Origin: DASVTU01 sp036387415
GTDB lineage: Bacteria; Acidobacteriota; Blastocatellia; Pyrinomonadales; Pyrinomonadaceae
Length of the DNA stretch: 64,000 bases
Direction: 5' to 3'
NCBI GenBank assembly: GCA_036387415.1
Contig: DASVTU010000039.1
Span: 248,001-312,000 of the forward strand
Positions 33,913 through 42,302 of the stretch are shown here, piece after piece (position 1 is the stretch's first letter; each line of letters starts with the position of its first letter). The notes beneath the pieces were generated by a model. The model saw nothing but the letters and a program-made list of their open reading frames with translations. It was not told where the DNA came from and did no database searches. The position numbers were made by a program, and so were the translations under genes.

Positions 33913-34788
33913 TTATAAATCGGCGAACGCGCCCGCCTGATGTGTCGCGCCGTCGCGCTCGTTTGCTGCGTTGGCGGCGCGTTCGGGCATCGCGTCGCGT
34001 CGCGCGTTGTTGGTTGGATGTGTGGTGAGGGGTTGTTTGTTGAGGTTCACGGGTTGACGGAAAGAAGCGTCGAGGCTGCAAAAGAGGTTGAAGCGAATGA
34101 TGAACCAGAGTGCTTCGAGTCCGTCGATGGCGCTGATTTTTTTGCCTTCCTCGTAGGTTCTGCCGTAGTAGCTAATCGGCGTCTCGTAGATCGCGCATTT
34201 CAACTTGGCGACTTTGGCCGTCACTTCAATCTCGAAACCGAATCCGCGCGACGTGATAATCATGTTGCGGATGATGTCGCCACGGAAGGCTTTGTAGCAC
34301 GTCTCGACATCCGTCATGTTGATGTTGGTCAGGAGGTTCGACATGAAGGTCAAGAACTTGTTGGCGATGTAGTGATAAAAATAGAGGACGCGCGACGCCT
34401 TGCGGACGAGAAAACGCGAACCGTAAACCACGTCGGCGTAGCCGTCGAGGATGGGCTGAATCACGTCTTGAATCTCCGCCGGGTCGTATTCGAGGTCGGC
34501 ATCCTGCACGATAACGATGTCGCCGCGCGTGAGCGCAAAGCCCGTCTTGAGAGCTTCGGTCTTGCCAGCATTTTTCGCATGTCGCTCGTATCGCACTTGC
34601 GGATGCTTGGCGGCCAGCGCGCGCGCGATTTCGGAGGTGCGGTCTTTGGAACAATCATCGACGATGACTATCTCCAACAGGTGCGGGACTTCGAGCACTC
34701 TGGCGACGATTGCCTCTAGAGTCGCTTCTTCGTTGTAGGCGGGCATCACCACCGAAAGACATTCACAGTTCTGTTTCTTCTCTGTCAT
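33913..34788 (-). CDS. GT2 glycosyltransferase, polyprenyl-phosphate mannosyl/glucosyltransferase-like (DPM1-like)
   Basis: 291 residues, ATG at 34788 with AGAGG just upstream. The GT-A fold is complete: LSVVMPAYNEEATLEAIVAR, IVIVDDCSKDRTSEIAR, a DAD motif in IVQDADLEYDP and the acceptor region ETCYKAFRGD, RGFGFEIEVTAKVAK. It lacks C-terminal membrane segments, so it is a soluble or peripheral enzyme like DPM1. It would make polyprenyl-phosphate-sugar donors for the GT-C enzymes encoded on either side. The last ~45 residues are disordered. Confidence 0.88.
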   Translation of the reverse strand: MTEKKQNCECLSVVMPAYNEEATLEAIVARVLEVPHLLEIVIVDDCSKDRTSEIARALAAKHPQVRYERHAKNAGKTEALKTGFALTRGDIVIVQDADLEYDPAEIQDVIQPILDGYADVVYGSRFLVRKASRVLYFYHYIANKFLTFMSNLLTNINMTDVETCYKAFRGDIIRNMIITSRGFGFEIEVTAKVAKLKCAIYETPISYYGRTYEEGKKISAIDGLEALWFIIRFNLFCSLDASFRQPVNLNKQPLTTHPTNNARRDAMPERAANAANERDGATHQAGAFADL

Positions 34789-34928
34789 ACGACCTCTTTT
34801 GTTGCTTGCATCAGTATGCGAAGTTTGGGACGGGCGAAAACTTCTGTTGTCCCTGTGCGGGTGAGAGCGATGCGGGCGTTCGTCGCAGCCGTTCGTGCTT
34901 CTCCGCGACCCTCTCTAGAAATGGTCAA

Positions 34929-36716
34929 TCACGGTTCCCTTCCACTGGAAAACTCATGCCGCGAACCGACCGACATCAACTCACCGACAGCCTCCGACGA
35001 ATACGGCGAGAGTCGCGGCGCGCCCACCGCATCCGCCTCCAACAACCATACGCGACGACCACGGAAATAACCGATTAACTCTCGATTGCGCGACTCGTCC
35101 ATCTCGCGCGCCCAGACGATTTTCGCCCCGTCAATATCCGCGCGGTTATAAACCCACTCCTCGCCCGACCTGTGCTCCGCGCCGTATCTTACAAGGACGA
35201 GATGCCGTCCTTCCGTGGCTTCGAGTTGTCGGACGATGGGCGCACGCTTTGCGCCAAATGAATCCGCATAGTAGTCAGCCGCACGCCATGAATTGGGGTC
35301 GAGATTGAGTTGAAGCGGCTTTGCGCCGACGCGGACGCCGAACATGATAAGGCAAATTACGGGGATTGCCCACGAAAGTTCTCGCCCGACCGCGCGCCCT
35401 CGCCACCGCCACACCGTCAAGCGTCGCCATGCTTGCATCAGCAAAACGTAAATCGCCGCCACGGCGGGCGCGGCGTAATGTAGCGAAAAGTATGTCTCCA
35501 ACAGCAGCCCCGCGAACAGCAACGCGACGACAGCCAACGGCACGCGCATCCTTCGGTCGCGCCACGACGTACACGCCGCCACAAGGACGAGCAACGTCAA
35601 CGCAGGCCCCGCGAAGAACAACCACATCGCCGACGCCTTCCCGACCGCGCCCTTCAACACGCTCCCGACCGAACGCCCCTCGACGTACTCCCTCTGCCAC
35701 ATGATGAAATGGCGCATCGACGCATGTCGAAATTGCGGCTCGGCTCCCACCTTCTGCCAGATGAAAAGCGGCACAGGGTCGTAGGTCTGCTGGTAAATCT
35801 GATAAGGCATGCGAAAGGGATTGCCCGTCACGCGCCAGTAGTAAAACGTCATCGCCGACGCCGCCAGCGCCAGCACGGCGACGACTGGCAGCACAACTCT
35901 CTTGAGCGTCACGGAAAACGTCGCGCGATTCTGCCGCCACATCCAGACCATCAGCGCCGCGCCGACGGGCACGCTCACCAGCACGCCTTCAAACGGTCGG
36001 CTGTTGGCGAGCACCACCAACCCCAAGCCCAACAGCAACGCATCGCGCACGCGTCGCCGCTTCATGATTCGCGGAAGCGCGCCGAGCACCAGCGCGCCGC
36101 CCGTCGCTGCCAATGCACCGCCGTAGTAGCCGTTAATCCAATAAGTAAAAACGCCGAGACGCAACGCCGCGATGATGCCGCCGACGAGCGCCCAACGCGG
36201 CGGCAACCAACCTTGCAGCATCCAACACAACGCGCCGCACATCAGTCCCACGCTCAACCACACGCCGAACCACGCGTGCCCGCCCGCCAACTGTCCGGCA
36301 GCCATCAACAGCCCTTGCGCCGGAGGATACTTCGACGCGTAAGTCGGTTGCTGTAGCACGTGGAAAGTTTCAAAGTGCATCCAGAATGGATGCGTCGGGT
36401 TCGCGAGTCGTCCTTGTGCGAAAGTGTCCGCCGAGAGAAGATAGCTGAACTCGTCGTGCACGAACGGCTCAGGGATTGGCAGAATCGGCAGGATGGCCGC
36501 ACGCGCCGCCAGCGCAAACAACGCGACGAATAACACCGCCGCCGCGCGCTTTCTCGCCACACACGACCACCAACGATTCGCCCCCACCAACCACCTCCGA
36601 CCGACCAATGCCACGACGAACGCACACGCCAACACCGCCGCCGCGACGCCTGCTTCGACGACGAGGAGCGGGTAGGCCAAAAGTGCTTCGGCGAGCCGTT
36701 CGATGGTTTCGGTCAT
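34929..36716 (-). CDS. GT-C type membrane glycosyltransferase (GT39-like)
   Basis: 595 residues, ATG at 36716. About 12 membrane segments. The first periplasmic loop has HDEFSYLLSADTFAQGRLAN and later YASKYPPAQGLLMAAGQL, the same DE..Y and KYPP pattern as the protein at 24343-25983. The C-terminal ~130 residues are soluble. It should transfer a sugar from a polyprenyl phosphate. Its overall sequence is only distantly like the other GT-C proteins here, so they probably act on different linkages. Confidence 0.8.
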   Translation of the reverse strand: MTETIERLAEALLAYPLLVVEAGVAAAVLACAFVVALVGRRWLVGANRWWSCVARKRAAAVLFVALFALAARAAILPILPIPEPFVHDEFSYLLSADTFAQGRLANPTHPFWMHFETFHVLQQPTYASKYPPAQGLLMAAGQLAGGHAWFGVWLSVGLMCGALCWMLQGWLPPRWALVGGIIAALRLGVFTYWINGYYGGALAATGGALVLGALPRIMKRRRVRDALLLGLGLVVLANSRPFEGVLVSVPVGAALMVWMWRQNRATFSVTLKRVVLPVVAVLALAASAMTFYYWRVTGNPFRMPYQIYQQTYDPVPLFIWQKVGAEPQFRHASMRHFIMWQREYVEGRSVGSVLKGAVGKASAMWLFFAGPALTLLVLVAACTSWRDRRMRVPLAVVALLFAGLLLETYFSLHYAAPAVAAIYVLLMQAWRRLTVWRWRGRAVGRELSWAIPVICLIMFGVRVGAKPLQLNLDPNSWRAADYYADSFGAKRAPIVRQLEATEGRHLVLVRYGAEHRSGEEWVYNRADIDGAKIVWAREMDESRNRELIGYFRGRRVWLLEADAVGAPRLSPYSSEAVGELMSVGSRHEFSSGREP

Positions 36717-36745
36717 GAAGATTTCAAGGATGGCTGGCTAGGGAA

Positions 36746-36934
36746 TTTGCCACAGGTTCACAGAGATGCAGAGACATGAAAAAGCGAAAAGAGGCGAAAC
36801 GTTGAAAAAGTTAAAGAGGAAAGCACGGGCGCGAGCGCAGCAGTCTGCCCTTTCCCCAACGCTCCTTTTAGCCCTTTCTTCTTCATATTTTTTCTTCGTG
36901 TCTCCGTGTCTCTGTGGCATGTTTTGAAGTGGGT
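36746..36934. repeat. Inverted CACAGAGACAC-type word repeat, copy 1
   Basis: The left arm (36746-36780) has TTTGCCACAGGTTCACAGAG and the right arm (36894-36920) has TCTCCGTGTCTCTGTGGCAT, in 8-base steps. The 14-base tail GTTTTGAAGTGGGT (36921-36934) is shared with copy 2 (12 of 14 bases). A purine-rich/pyrimidine-rich inner pair fills the middle. It occupies the whole gap between the GT-C and methyltransferase genes. Confidence 0.7.
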
Positions 36935-36939
36935 TCTAA

Positions 36940-37635
36940 TTAGTTTCGACGACCGAGCACTTGATACTGCGCGCCGAGCGGCAGACGTGCGACCAACGGT
37001 TCGAGCGGTCGAAACCAACGAAGAAGGTTCGGAAAGATAAAGAGGAAATCGGTCTGTAAGATTTCAAAACCGCCACGGACGAGAAGCCGACGCGCTTCGG
37101 GCGGAGAGAGTGTGATGGCATCATCGTCAAACGGGCAACGGCTCATGACGTAACGCGTGCCGGGATTCCACGGGTTGTTTTCCCAGAAGGCGAACAGCCC
37201 CGCCGGGCGCAGAGCGCGCATGACGTAATCGACCGCCGCCGCGCGTTGCTCCAAAGGAATGTGATGGAAGACACCGTTGCAAAAAACGAGGTCAAACTGC
37301 GCTGCGGGCTGAAACTCGTCCATCAACATGAAGCGCGCGCGCGCCTCGTCGCCGTATGTCCGTCGCGCGACATCCAACGAATTCGCCGATATGTCAACGC
37401 CGACCAGCGACTCCGCGCCAAGCGTCTCCAAGAGATACGGCGTCGAGGAACCCGTGCCACATCCGAAGTCCAACACGGAGCGGACGCGCTCGCCGCGCTC
37501 GCGCAGTCGCGCCGCAAGCCATTCTGCGCGACCGCGCGCGAAAAACTCCTTGTCCTCGCCCGACACGGCGATGCCTTGCGCCAACGCCGCATCGTAATCT
37601 TCCGCGTAGGCGTCGAATCCCGCGTTTTCCGTCAT
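36940..37635 (-). CDS. Class I SAM-dependent methyltransferase
   Basis: 231 residues from ATG 37635, which overlaps the stop of the upstream GT2 gene (ATGA). Motif I is VRSVLDFGCGTGSSTPYLLE; then VGVDISANSLDVARR, FDLVFCNGVFHHIP and PAGLFAFWENNPWNPGTRY. It resembles small-molecule/sugar methyltransferases of the Methyltransf_11/25 type. Overlap with the GT2 gene suggests a coupled step in one pathway. Confidence 0.88.
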   Translation of the reverse strand: MTENAGFDAYAEDYDAALAQGIAVSGEDKEFFARGRAEWLAARLRERGERVRSVLDFGCGTGSSTPYLLETLGAESLVGVDISANSLDVARRTYGDEARARFMLMDEFQPAAQFDLVFCNGVFHHIPLEQRAAAVDYVMRALRPAGLFAFWENNPWNPGTRYVMSRCPFDDDAITLSPPEARRLLVRGGFEILQTDFLFIFPNLLRWFRPLEPLVARLPLGAQYQVLGRRN

Positions 37636-38843
37636 CTTCGTTTCAACCCCAACACGCTCAAGAAGAAGCTCGATAGAACAATTTGAAATCCAATCGTCAA
37701 AGCCGTCATCGACGGGATGACCAGTCGCAGCGTCCGCGAAGGATTCAACGGCCCGAAGTCCTGCGAACCCCATGCGCTGAACGCGTAGACCGAACCCACT
37801 AAGCCCGCCAGGAGCAGCAAACCTCCAACAACCAATCCGGTTTCCAGTGTGACATAGCGAAACATCTTTTCGAGTCGTCGGTCTTCCGGCAACAGTTTTT
37901 CACTCACTGCAAAAACCTTCGTGAAGACGGCGAACACCACCGCCTGAAATCCGATGATGACGGCGAGCGCCGCATACAACAACGTGTGCACGTCGAGCGT
38001 CACCGCGCCGATGCTCTGCGGCCCCGCCAGGAGCCACGCCCCGACGCCCAACCCCGCCAGCATCAACAACGCGCCCGGATACATAAACAACCAGCGCGGG
38101 CTATAGAGCAACATGAAGCGCAGGTGTCGCCAACCGTCGCGCCAACTACGCAGATGCGGCGGGCGGCTTCTTCCGTCCGGCGCGAGCGTCGTCGGCACTT
38201 CCACGATTCGCATCTTCCTCAGCGACGCCTTGACCACCATCTCGCTCGCAAACTCCATCCCCGTCGTCTGTAAATCCATCCGCGCCACCGCCTCGCGGCT
38301 AAATCCGCGCAACCCGCAATGAAAATCCTTGCACGGTGGATTCCAGAACAACACACGTGCAATCGCCGTCAGCACCGGATTGCCCAGATACTTATGCAGC
38401 TTCGGCATCGCGCCCGGCTGAATTCCGCCACGAAAGCGATTGCCCATCACAAGGTCGTAGCCCTCGCGCAACTTCTCGATAAACGGCGCGAGATTCGTGA
38501 AATCATAACTATCGTCGGCATCGCCCATAATCACGTACTTGCCGCGCGCCGCCGCGATGCCGCCCATCAAAGCGTTGCCGTAGCCCTTCGCTTCAACATC
38601 GACGACACGCGCGCCCATCCTGCGCGCAATCTCCTGCGAGCCATCTGTGCTCCCGTTATCGGCGATGACGACCTCGCCCGCCAGTCCCAAATCGCGTATC
38701 GACCTCTGCGCCTTCTCGATGCACACGGCCAGCGTTTCCGCTTCATTCAAACAAGGCATCACGACCGACAACTCCATCTCACTCTCGTCGCCCGCCATTA
38801 TTCGATTCGCTTCAGCAGCCTTCACATAAGTTTCACTAATCAT
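37632..38843 (-). CDS. GT2 glycosyltransferase with C-terminal membrane domain
   Basis: 403 residues from ATG 38843, supported by GGAGG five bases upstream; longer starts are rejected. The GT-A domain has LSVVMPCLNEAETLAVCIEK, VVIADNGSTDGSQEIAR, IMGDADDSYDF and the acceptor region CKDFHCGLRGFSREAV. Four membrane segments follow from about residue 245. Enzymes of this shape make or transfer polyprenyl-linked sugars at the cytoplasmic face. The gene lies between a GT4 enzyme and a methyltransferase with which it overlaps. Confidence 0.88.
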   Translation of the reverse strand: MISETYVKAAEANRIMAGDESEMELSVVMPCLNEAETLAVCIEKAQRSIRDLGLAGEVVIADNGSTDGSQEIARRMGARVVDVEAKGYGNALMGGIAAARGKYVIMGDADDSYDFTNLAPFIEKLREGYDLVMGNRFRGGIQPGAMPKLHKYLGNPVLTAIARVLFWNPPCKDFHCGLRGFSREAVARMDLQTTGMEFASEMVVKASLRKMRIVEVPTTLAPDGRSRPPHLRSWRDGWRHLRFMLLYSPRWLFMYPGALLMLAGLGVGAWLLAGPQSIGAVTLDVHTLLYAALAVIIGFQAVVFAVFTKVFAVSEKLLPEDRRLEKMFRYVTLETGLVVGGLLLLAGLVGSVYAFSAWGSQDFGPLNPSRTLRLVIPSMTALTIGFQIVLSSFFLSVLGLKRR

Positions 38844-38902
38844 CTCGCCTCCAACCGCAACATCAACCGCACATTTCAAAACCAACAGTTGAAACTAAAG
38901 AA

Positions 38903-40168
38903 TCAAGCGACCGTCCGCCACTCGCTGACCATTCGCGTCTCGCTTGCCTTCGCCTCGTTTCGTCTCACGGCTTCTTCGCACGCCGACGCAAAACTCGCCG
39001 CCACCTTGTCCCAACCAAAACGCTCGCGCACCGTCGCCGCTGCCCTCGCGCCCAGTTCACGCGCAAAACCCTCGTCCGTCAGCACGCGCACCAGCGAGGC
39101 CGCGAACTCCTCCGGCATATCTGCCAACAACAACTCCGCGCCGTCGCCCACGGGCAAACCTTCCGCGCCCACGGTCGTTGAGACGATGGCCTTCTCCATC
39201 GCCATCGCTTCATAAATCTTCAGGCGCGTGCCGCCGCCGATGCGTATCGGCACGATGTAAGCCACCGCGCGCTCCATGTACGGGCGCACATCTTCGACAC
39301 GTCCCGTCACCTCGACCGACGCATCCCTCTTGCTCAGTTCAATCAAACTCGGAAACGGATTCCGACCCACCACCGTCAACGTCACATCCGGCACGCGCTC
39401 CCGCACAAGCGGCAGAATCTTCGCCGTGAAAAACTGAATCGCATCTTCGTTCGGCAACCAATCCATCGAACCCGTGAAGACGATGTTGTGCGCCTCGCGT
39501 CTCTCCGCACCGCTCGGCTTGAAGAACTCCGTATCGACGCCCGTCGGCACGTCCGCGATGGCACCGACGCTGTATTCGCGCTGCATCATCTCTCGGTCTT
39601 CGCGCGACACGGCGACCACGTAGTCGAACGCGCGACACGCGCTTCGCTCGTAGGCGCGCGTCTTGCGCCACTGGCCGTAGAGGTAAGCCTTCTTAACGGG
39701 ATTCGCCTGCACTTCATAGTGGCGTCGCCAGATTTCCGCCTCGACGTTGTGTTGAAAAAGCACTGTCGCGCACGCCAAATCGTCCGGCATATTGATACTT
39801 GGATTCAGAAAATCACAGACCAACACGTCGCCGCCGCCGAGCCGAGCCGCGTGTTCCGCAATCAACCGACGCATCTCGCGCGACTCATATTTCTTCATGA
39901 AATACGGCAGAGGCGAGACTAGATTCATACCGAGTTCACCATAAAAAGCGGCGGAAAACTTCTCGCGCGTGCGATGCGCGACCGTGACGAGTTCGTGGCA
40001 ATACTCTGCGGCACGTTCGCGCGCATCCGCGCTCGCCGAGCCGTCGTCGAGCGTCAGATACGTGATGCGATGTTCGCGCTTCAACTCCTTGAGCATGTGA
40101 AAGGTGCGAATCTTGCCGCCCTTATCCACCGGATGAAGCAATTCTGTTTTGAGCCAAAGGATGTTCAC
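38903..40168 (-). CDS. GT4 glycosyltransferase, PEP-CTERM-locus type
   Basis: 421 residues, ATG at 40168. The N-terminus (LWLKTELLHPVDKGGKIRTF) and the C-terminal nucleotide-sugar site (PIRIGGGTRLKIYEAMAMEK) match the GT-B fold of the exosortase-associated sugar transferase group (Stp1-like). DVPTGVDTEFFKP and IVFTGSMDWLPNEDAI mark the junction of the two Rossmann domains. It adds a sugar to the lipid-linked repeat unit in the cytoplasm; donor and acceptor are unknown. Confidence 0.88.
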   Translation of the reverse strand: MNILWLKTELLHPVDKGGKIRTFHMLKELKREHRITYLTLDDGSASADARERAAEYCHELVTVAHRTREKFSAAFYGELGMNLVSPLPYFMKKYESREMRRLIAEHAARLGGGDVLVCDFLNPSINMPDDLACATVLFQHNVEAEIWRRHYEVQANPVKKAYLYGQWRKTRAYERSACRAFDYVVAVSREDREMMQREYSVGAIADVPTGVDTEFFKPSGAERREAHNIVFTGSMDWLPNEDAIQFFTAKILPLVRERVPDVTLTVVGRNPFPSLIELSKRDASVEVTGRVEDVRPYMERAVAYIVPIRIGGGTRLKIYEAMAMEKAIVSTTVGAEGLPVGDGAELLLADMPEEFAASLVRVLTDEGFARELGARAAATVRERFGWDKVAASFASACEEAVRRNEAKASETRMVSEWRTVA

Positions 40169-40271
40169 AATCTTTCTCGTCTTGCCGCCTCTCCCGCTGC
40201 TTCGCGTCTCACTTTCTCTCGCGTCTATCGCTGACGCAACTCTTCGTTATTGCTCCTGTCCTCGTCGCGCG

Positions 40272-42281
40272 TCACGCGCCCATCACGACCGCTTCATCAA
40301 GCGACAACTGCCGCGACGTTTCTGCGCCCGCCGTTTCGCCGTCGATAAAGCGTCGCAACCACATCTCGAAATTAACCAGCGCCCACAACTTCTCCGTGTG
40401 GTTCGCCGCGCCCGAACTGTGCTCCGCGACGATGCGACGCACCACGTCGCGCTCGAAGATGTTGCGACTCGACGCGCGTTCGCCCGTCACGTATTCGTCA
40501 ACGACCGAACTGTATTGCCCGCGAAACCACGTGCCGACGGGCACTGGAAAACCCATCTTCGGGCGCGTGAGAATCCGCTCCGGCAGGATGCCGCGCATGC
40601 TCTGCCGTAGGATGTATTTCGTCGTCCAGCCGCGCAGCTTCAACCTCTCCGGCAGACGCGCCGTGAACTCCACCAACTTGTGGTCGAGGAACGGCACGCG
40701 GCTTTCAACCGACGCCGCCATGCTCATCTGGTCTTGCTTCATGAGAAGTTCGTGGAGATAAGTTTTCGTGTCGGCATAGAGCAGACGATGAAGCAGCGAT
40801 GCCGCGTCGGTCTGTTCCAGATAACTACTAACGCCCGCGTAAGGGTTGAGCGCCGTCTCCCCTTCATCGCTGGCGCGGACGCGTTCGCGCGTCTCATCCG
40901 TCAGCAGTTCGCGCTGCATGGCGTGGCCGAAAACTGCGAAGTTGTCGAAGTAGATACTCTCGATGTCGGGCGCGACGGAGAGAAACGTGCGAAGCAACTT
41001 TTGCCGCAAGCGCGAAGCGGCAGGCAACGAATTGATGCCGCGACGCACGAAGCGGCGCATGGTTTCATTCGTCAGCCGTTGATAACGCGCACCGAGCGCG
41101 AGGTTGTAGACGGTCTTGCGATAGCGTTCATATCCCGCGAGCATCTCGTCGCTGCCCTCGCCCGTGAGCACAACCTTGACGTGCTGCGAGGCGAGTTCGG
41201 AGACGAAATAGAGCGCGACGCTACTGGGATGCGCGAGCGGTTCGTCTTCGTGCCAGACGAGTCGCGGCAGCGCGGCGAAGAAGTCTTCGGGACTAACGAC
41301 GACTTCGTGGTGGTCTGTGCGATACGCATGCGCGACGAGCCGCGCATATTCGAGTTCATTGGCTTCGCGTTCGGCGAATGCGACCGAAAAAGTCTTGATG
41401 GGTTCATCCACCATGCCGCTCATCACGGCGGCGATGGCCGACGAGTCGATGCCGCCGGAGAGAAACATGCCGAGCGGCACATCGGCCATCAGACGCAGGC
41501 GCACAGAAGTACGGAAAAGCTCCGACCACTCCGCGACGTAATCCGCGTCGCTCGTTTGTCGGCCTCCAATCACGCCATCGTCATCGTCCGCATCGGGCGC
41601 GAAGCGCATGTCCCAATACTTTTTGATGTCGAGCGCGCCATCGCGCCACGTAAGCGTGTGGCCTGGCAACAAACGTTTGATACCGCGAAACAGCGTCTCT
41701 TCGCCGGAGGGCGCGTGGTTGGCGAGATAGTCGGGCAACGCCGCGAAATTGATTTCGGCGCGCACGGCGCTCGCTTCGAGTATGGCTTTGATTTCGGAAG
41801 CGAAATAGAGCGAGCCGTCGGAGGTGTGGACGTAGTAGAGCGGCTTGACGCCGAGACGGTCGCGTGCGATGAAGAGTTCGCGCCCTCGCTGATTCCAAAT
41901 CGCAAACGTGAACATGCCGCGCAGGTGTTCGACGCAACCCGCGCCGTATTCTTCGTAGAGATGGAGAATCGTCTCGGTGTCGCAATGCGTGCGATAGACG
42001 TGGCCGCGCGCTTCGAGCATCTCGCGAAAATCGCCGTGGTTATAAATCTCGCCATTGTAGATGATGTGGAGCGAGCCGTCTTCATTGGTCATCGGTTGAT
42101 GCCCCGACGCGACATCCACGATGCTCAGACGACGATGACCAAGCCCGACGCGTCCATCAACAAACAGCCCTTGGTCGTCCGGCCCTCGATGCCGAATCAC
42201 ATCACGCATGCGCGCCAGCAACGCCGCATCCAACTCGCGTCCAGATCTGCTCGATAATGCTATGCCATTAATTCCGCACAT
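40272..42281 (-). CDS. asnB: Asparagine-synthase-like amidotransferase (exosortase-associated), first copy
   Basis: 669 residues, ATG at 42281. Cys2 of MCGINGIALSS is the glutaminase nucleophile; RHRGPDDQG and YNGEIYNH follow. The synthetase half has the pyrophosphate loop LSGGIDSSAIAAV and FVGEGSDEMLAGYERYRK-like VVLTGEGSDEMLAGYERY. In exopolysaccharide loci such proteins are thought to amidate uronic acids, and in general they make asparagine. Given the AlgD-like enzyme, uronamide formation is a good guess but not shown. A second member is encoded at 50273-52246. Confidence 0.9.
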   Translation of the reverse strand: MCGINGIALSSRSGRELDAALLARMRDVIRHRGPDDQGLFVDGRVGLGHRRLSIVDVASGHQPMTNEDGSLHIIYNGEIYNHGDFREMLEARGHVYRTHCDTETILHLYEEYGAGCVEHLRGMFTFAIWNQRGRELFIARDRLGVKPLYYVHTSDGSLYFASEIKAILEASAVRAEINFAALPDYLANHAPSGEETLFRGIKRLLPGHTLTWRDGALDIKKYWDMRFAPDADDDDGVIGGRQTSDADYVAEWSELFRTSVRLRLMADVPLGMFLSGGIDSSAIAAVMSGMVDEPIKTFSVAFAEREANELEYARLVAHAYRTDHHEVVVSPEDFFAALPRLVWHEDEPLAHPSSVALYFVSELASQHVKVVLTGEGSDEMLAGYERYRKTVYNLALGARYQRLTNETMRRFVRRGINSLPAASRLRQKLLRTFLSVAPDIESIYFDNFAVFGHAMQRELLTDETRERVRASDEGETALNPYAGVSSYLEQTDAASLLHRLLYADTKTYLHELLMKQDQMSMAASVESRVPFLDHKLVEFTARLPERLKLRGWTTKYILRQSMRGILPERILTRPKMGFPVPVGTWFRGQYSSVVDEYVTGERASSRNIFERDVVRRIVAEHSSGAANHTEKLWALVNFEMWLRRFIDGETAGAETSRQLSLDEAVVMGA

Positions 42282-42302
42282 AAATTTCCGGTCGTCTCCG
42301 TC

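Noticed and set aside
33872..34081. N-terminal extension of the membrane protein at 32159-33871
   Set aside because: It would overlap the GT2 gene by about 170 bases and is Arg-rich without a hydrophobic start; ATG 33871 lies just after the GT2 stop.
40680..42257. Long plus-strand frame opposite the first amidotransferase gene
   Set aside because: The minus strand encodes a complete asparagine-synthase-like protein with all motifs. The opposite frame is Arg/His/Val-rich and has no motif, a usual by-product of GC-rich codons.
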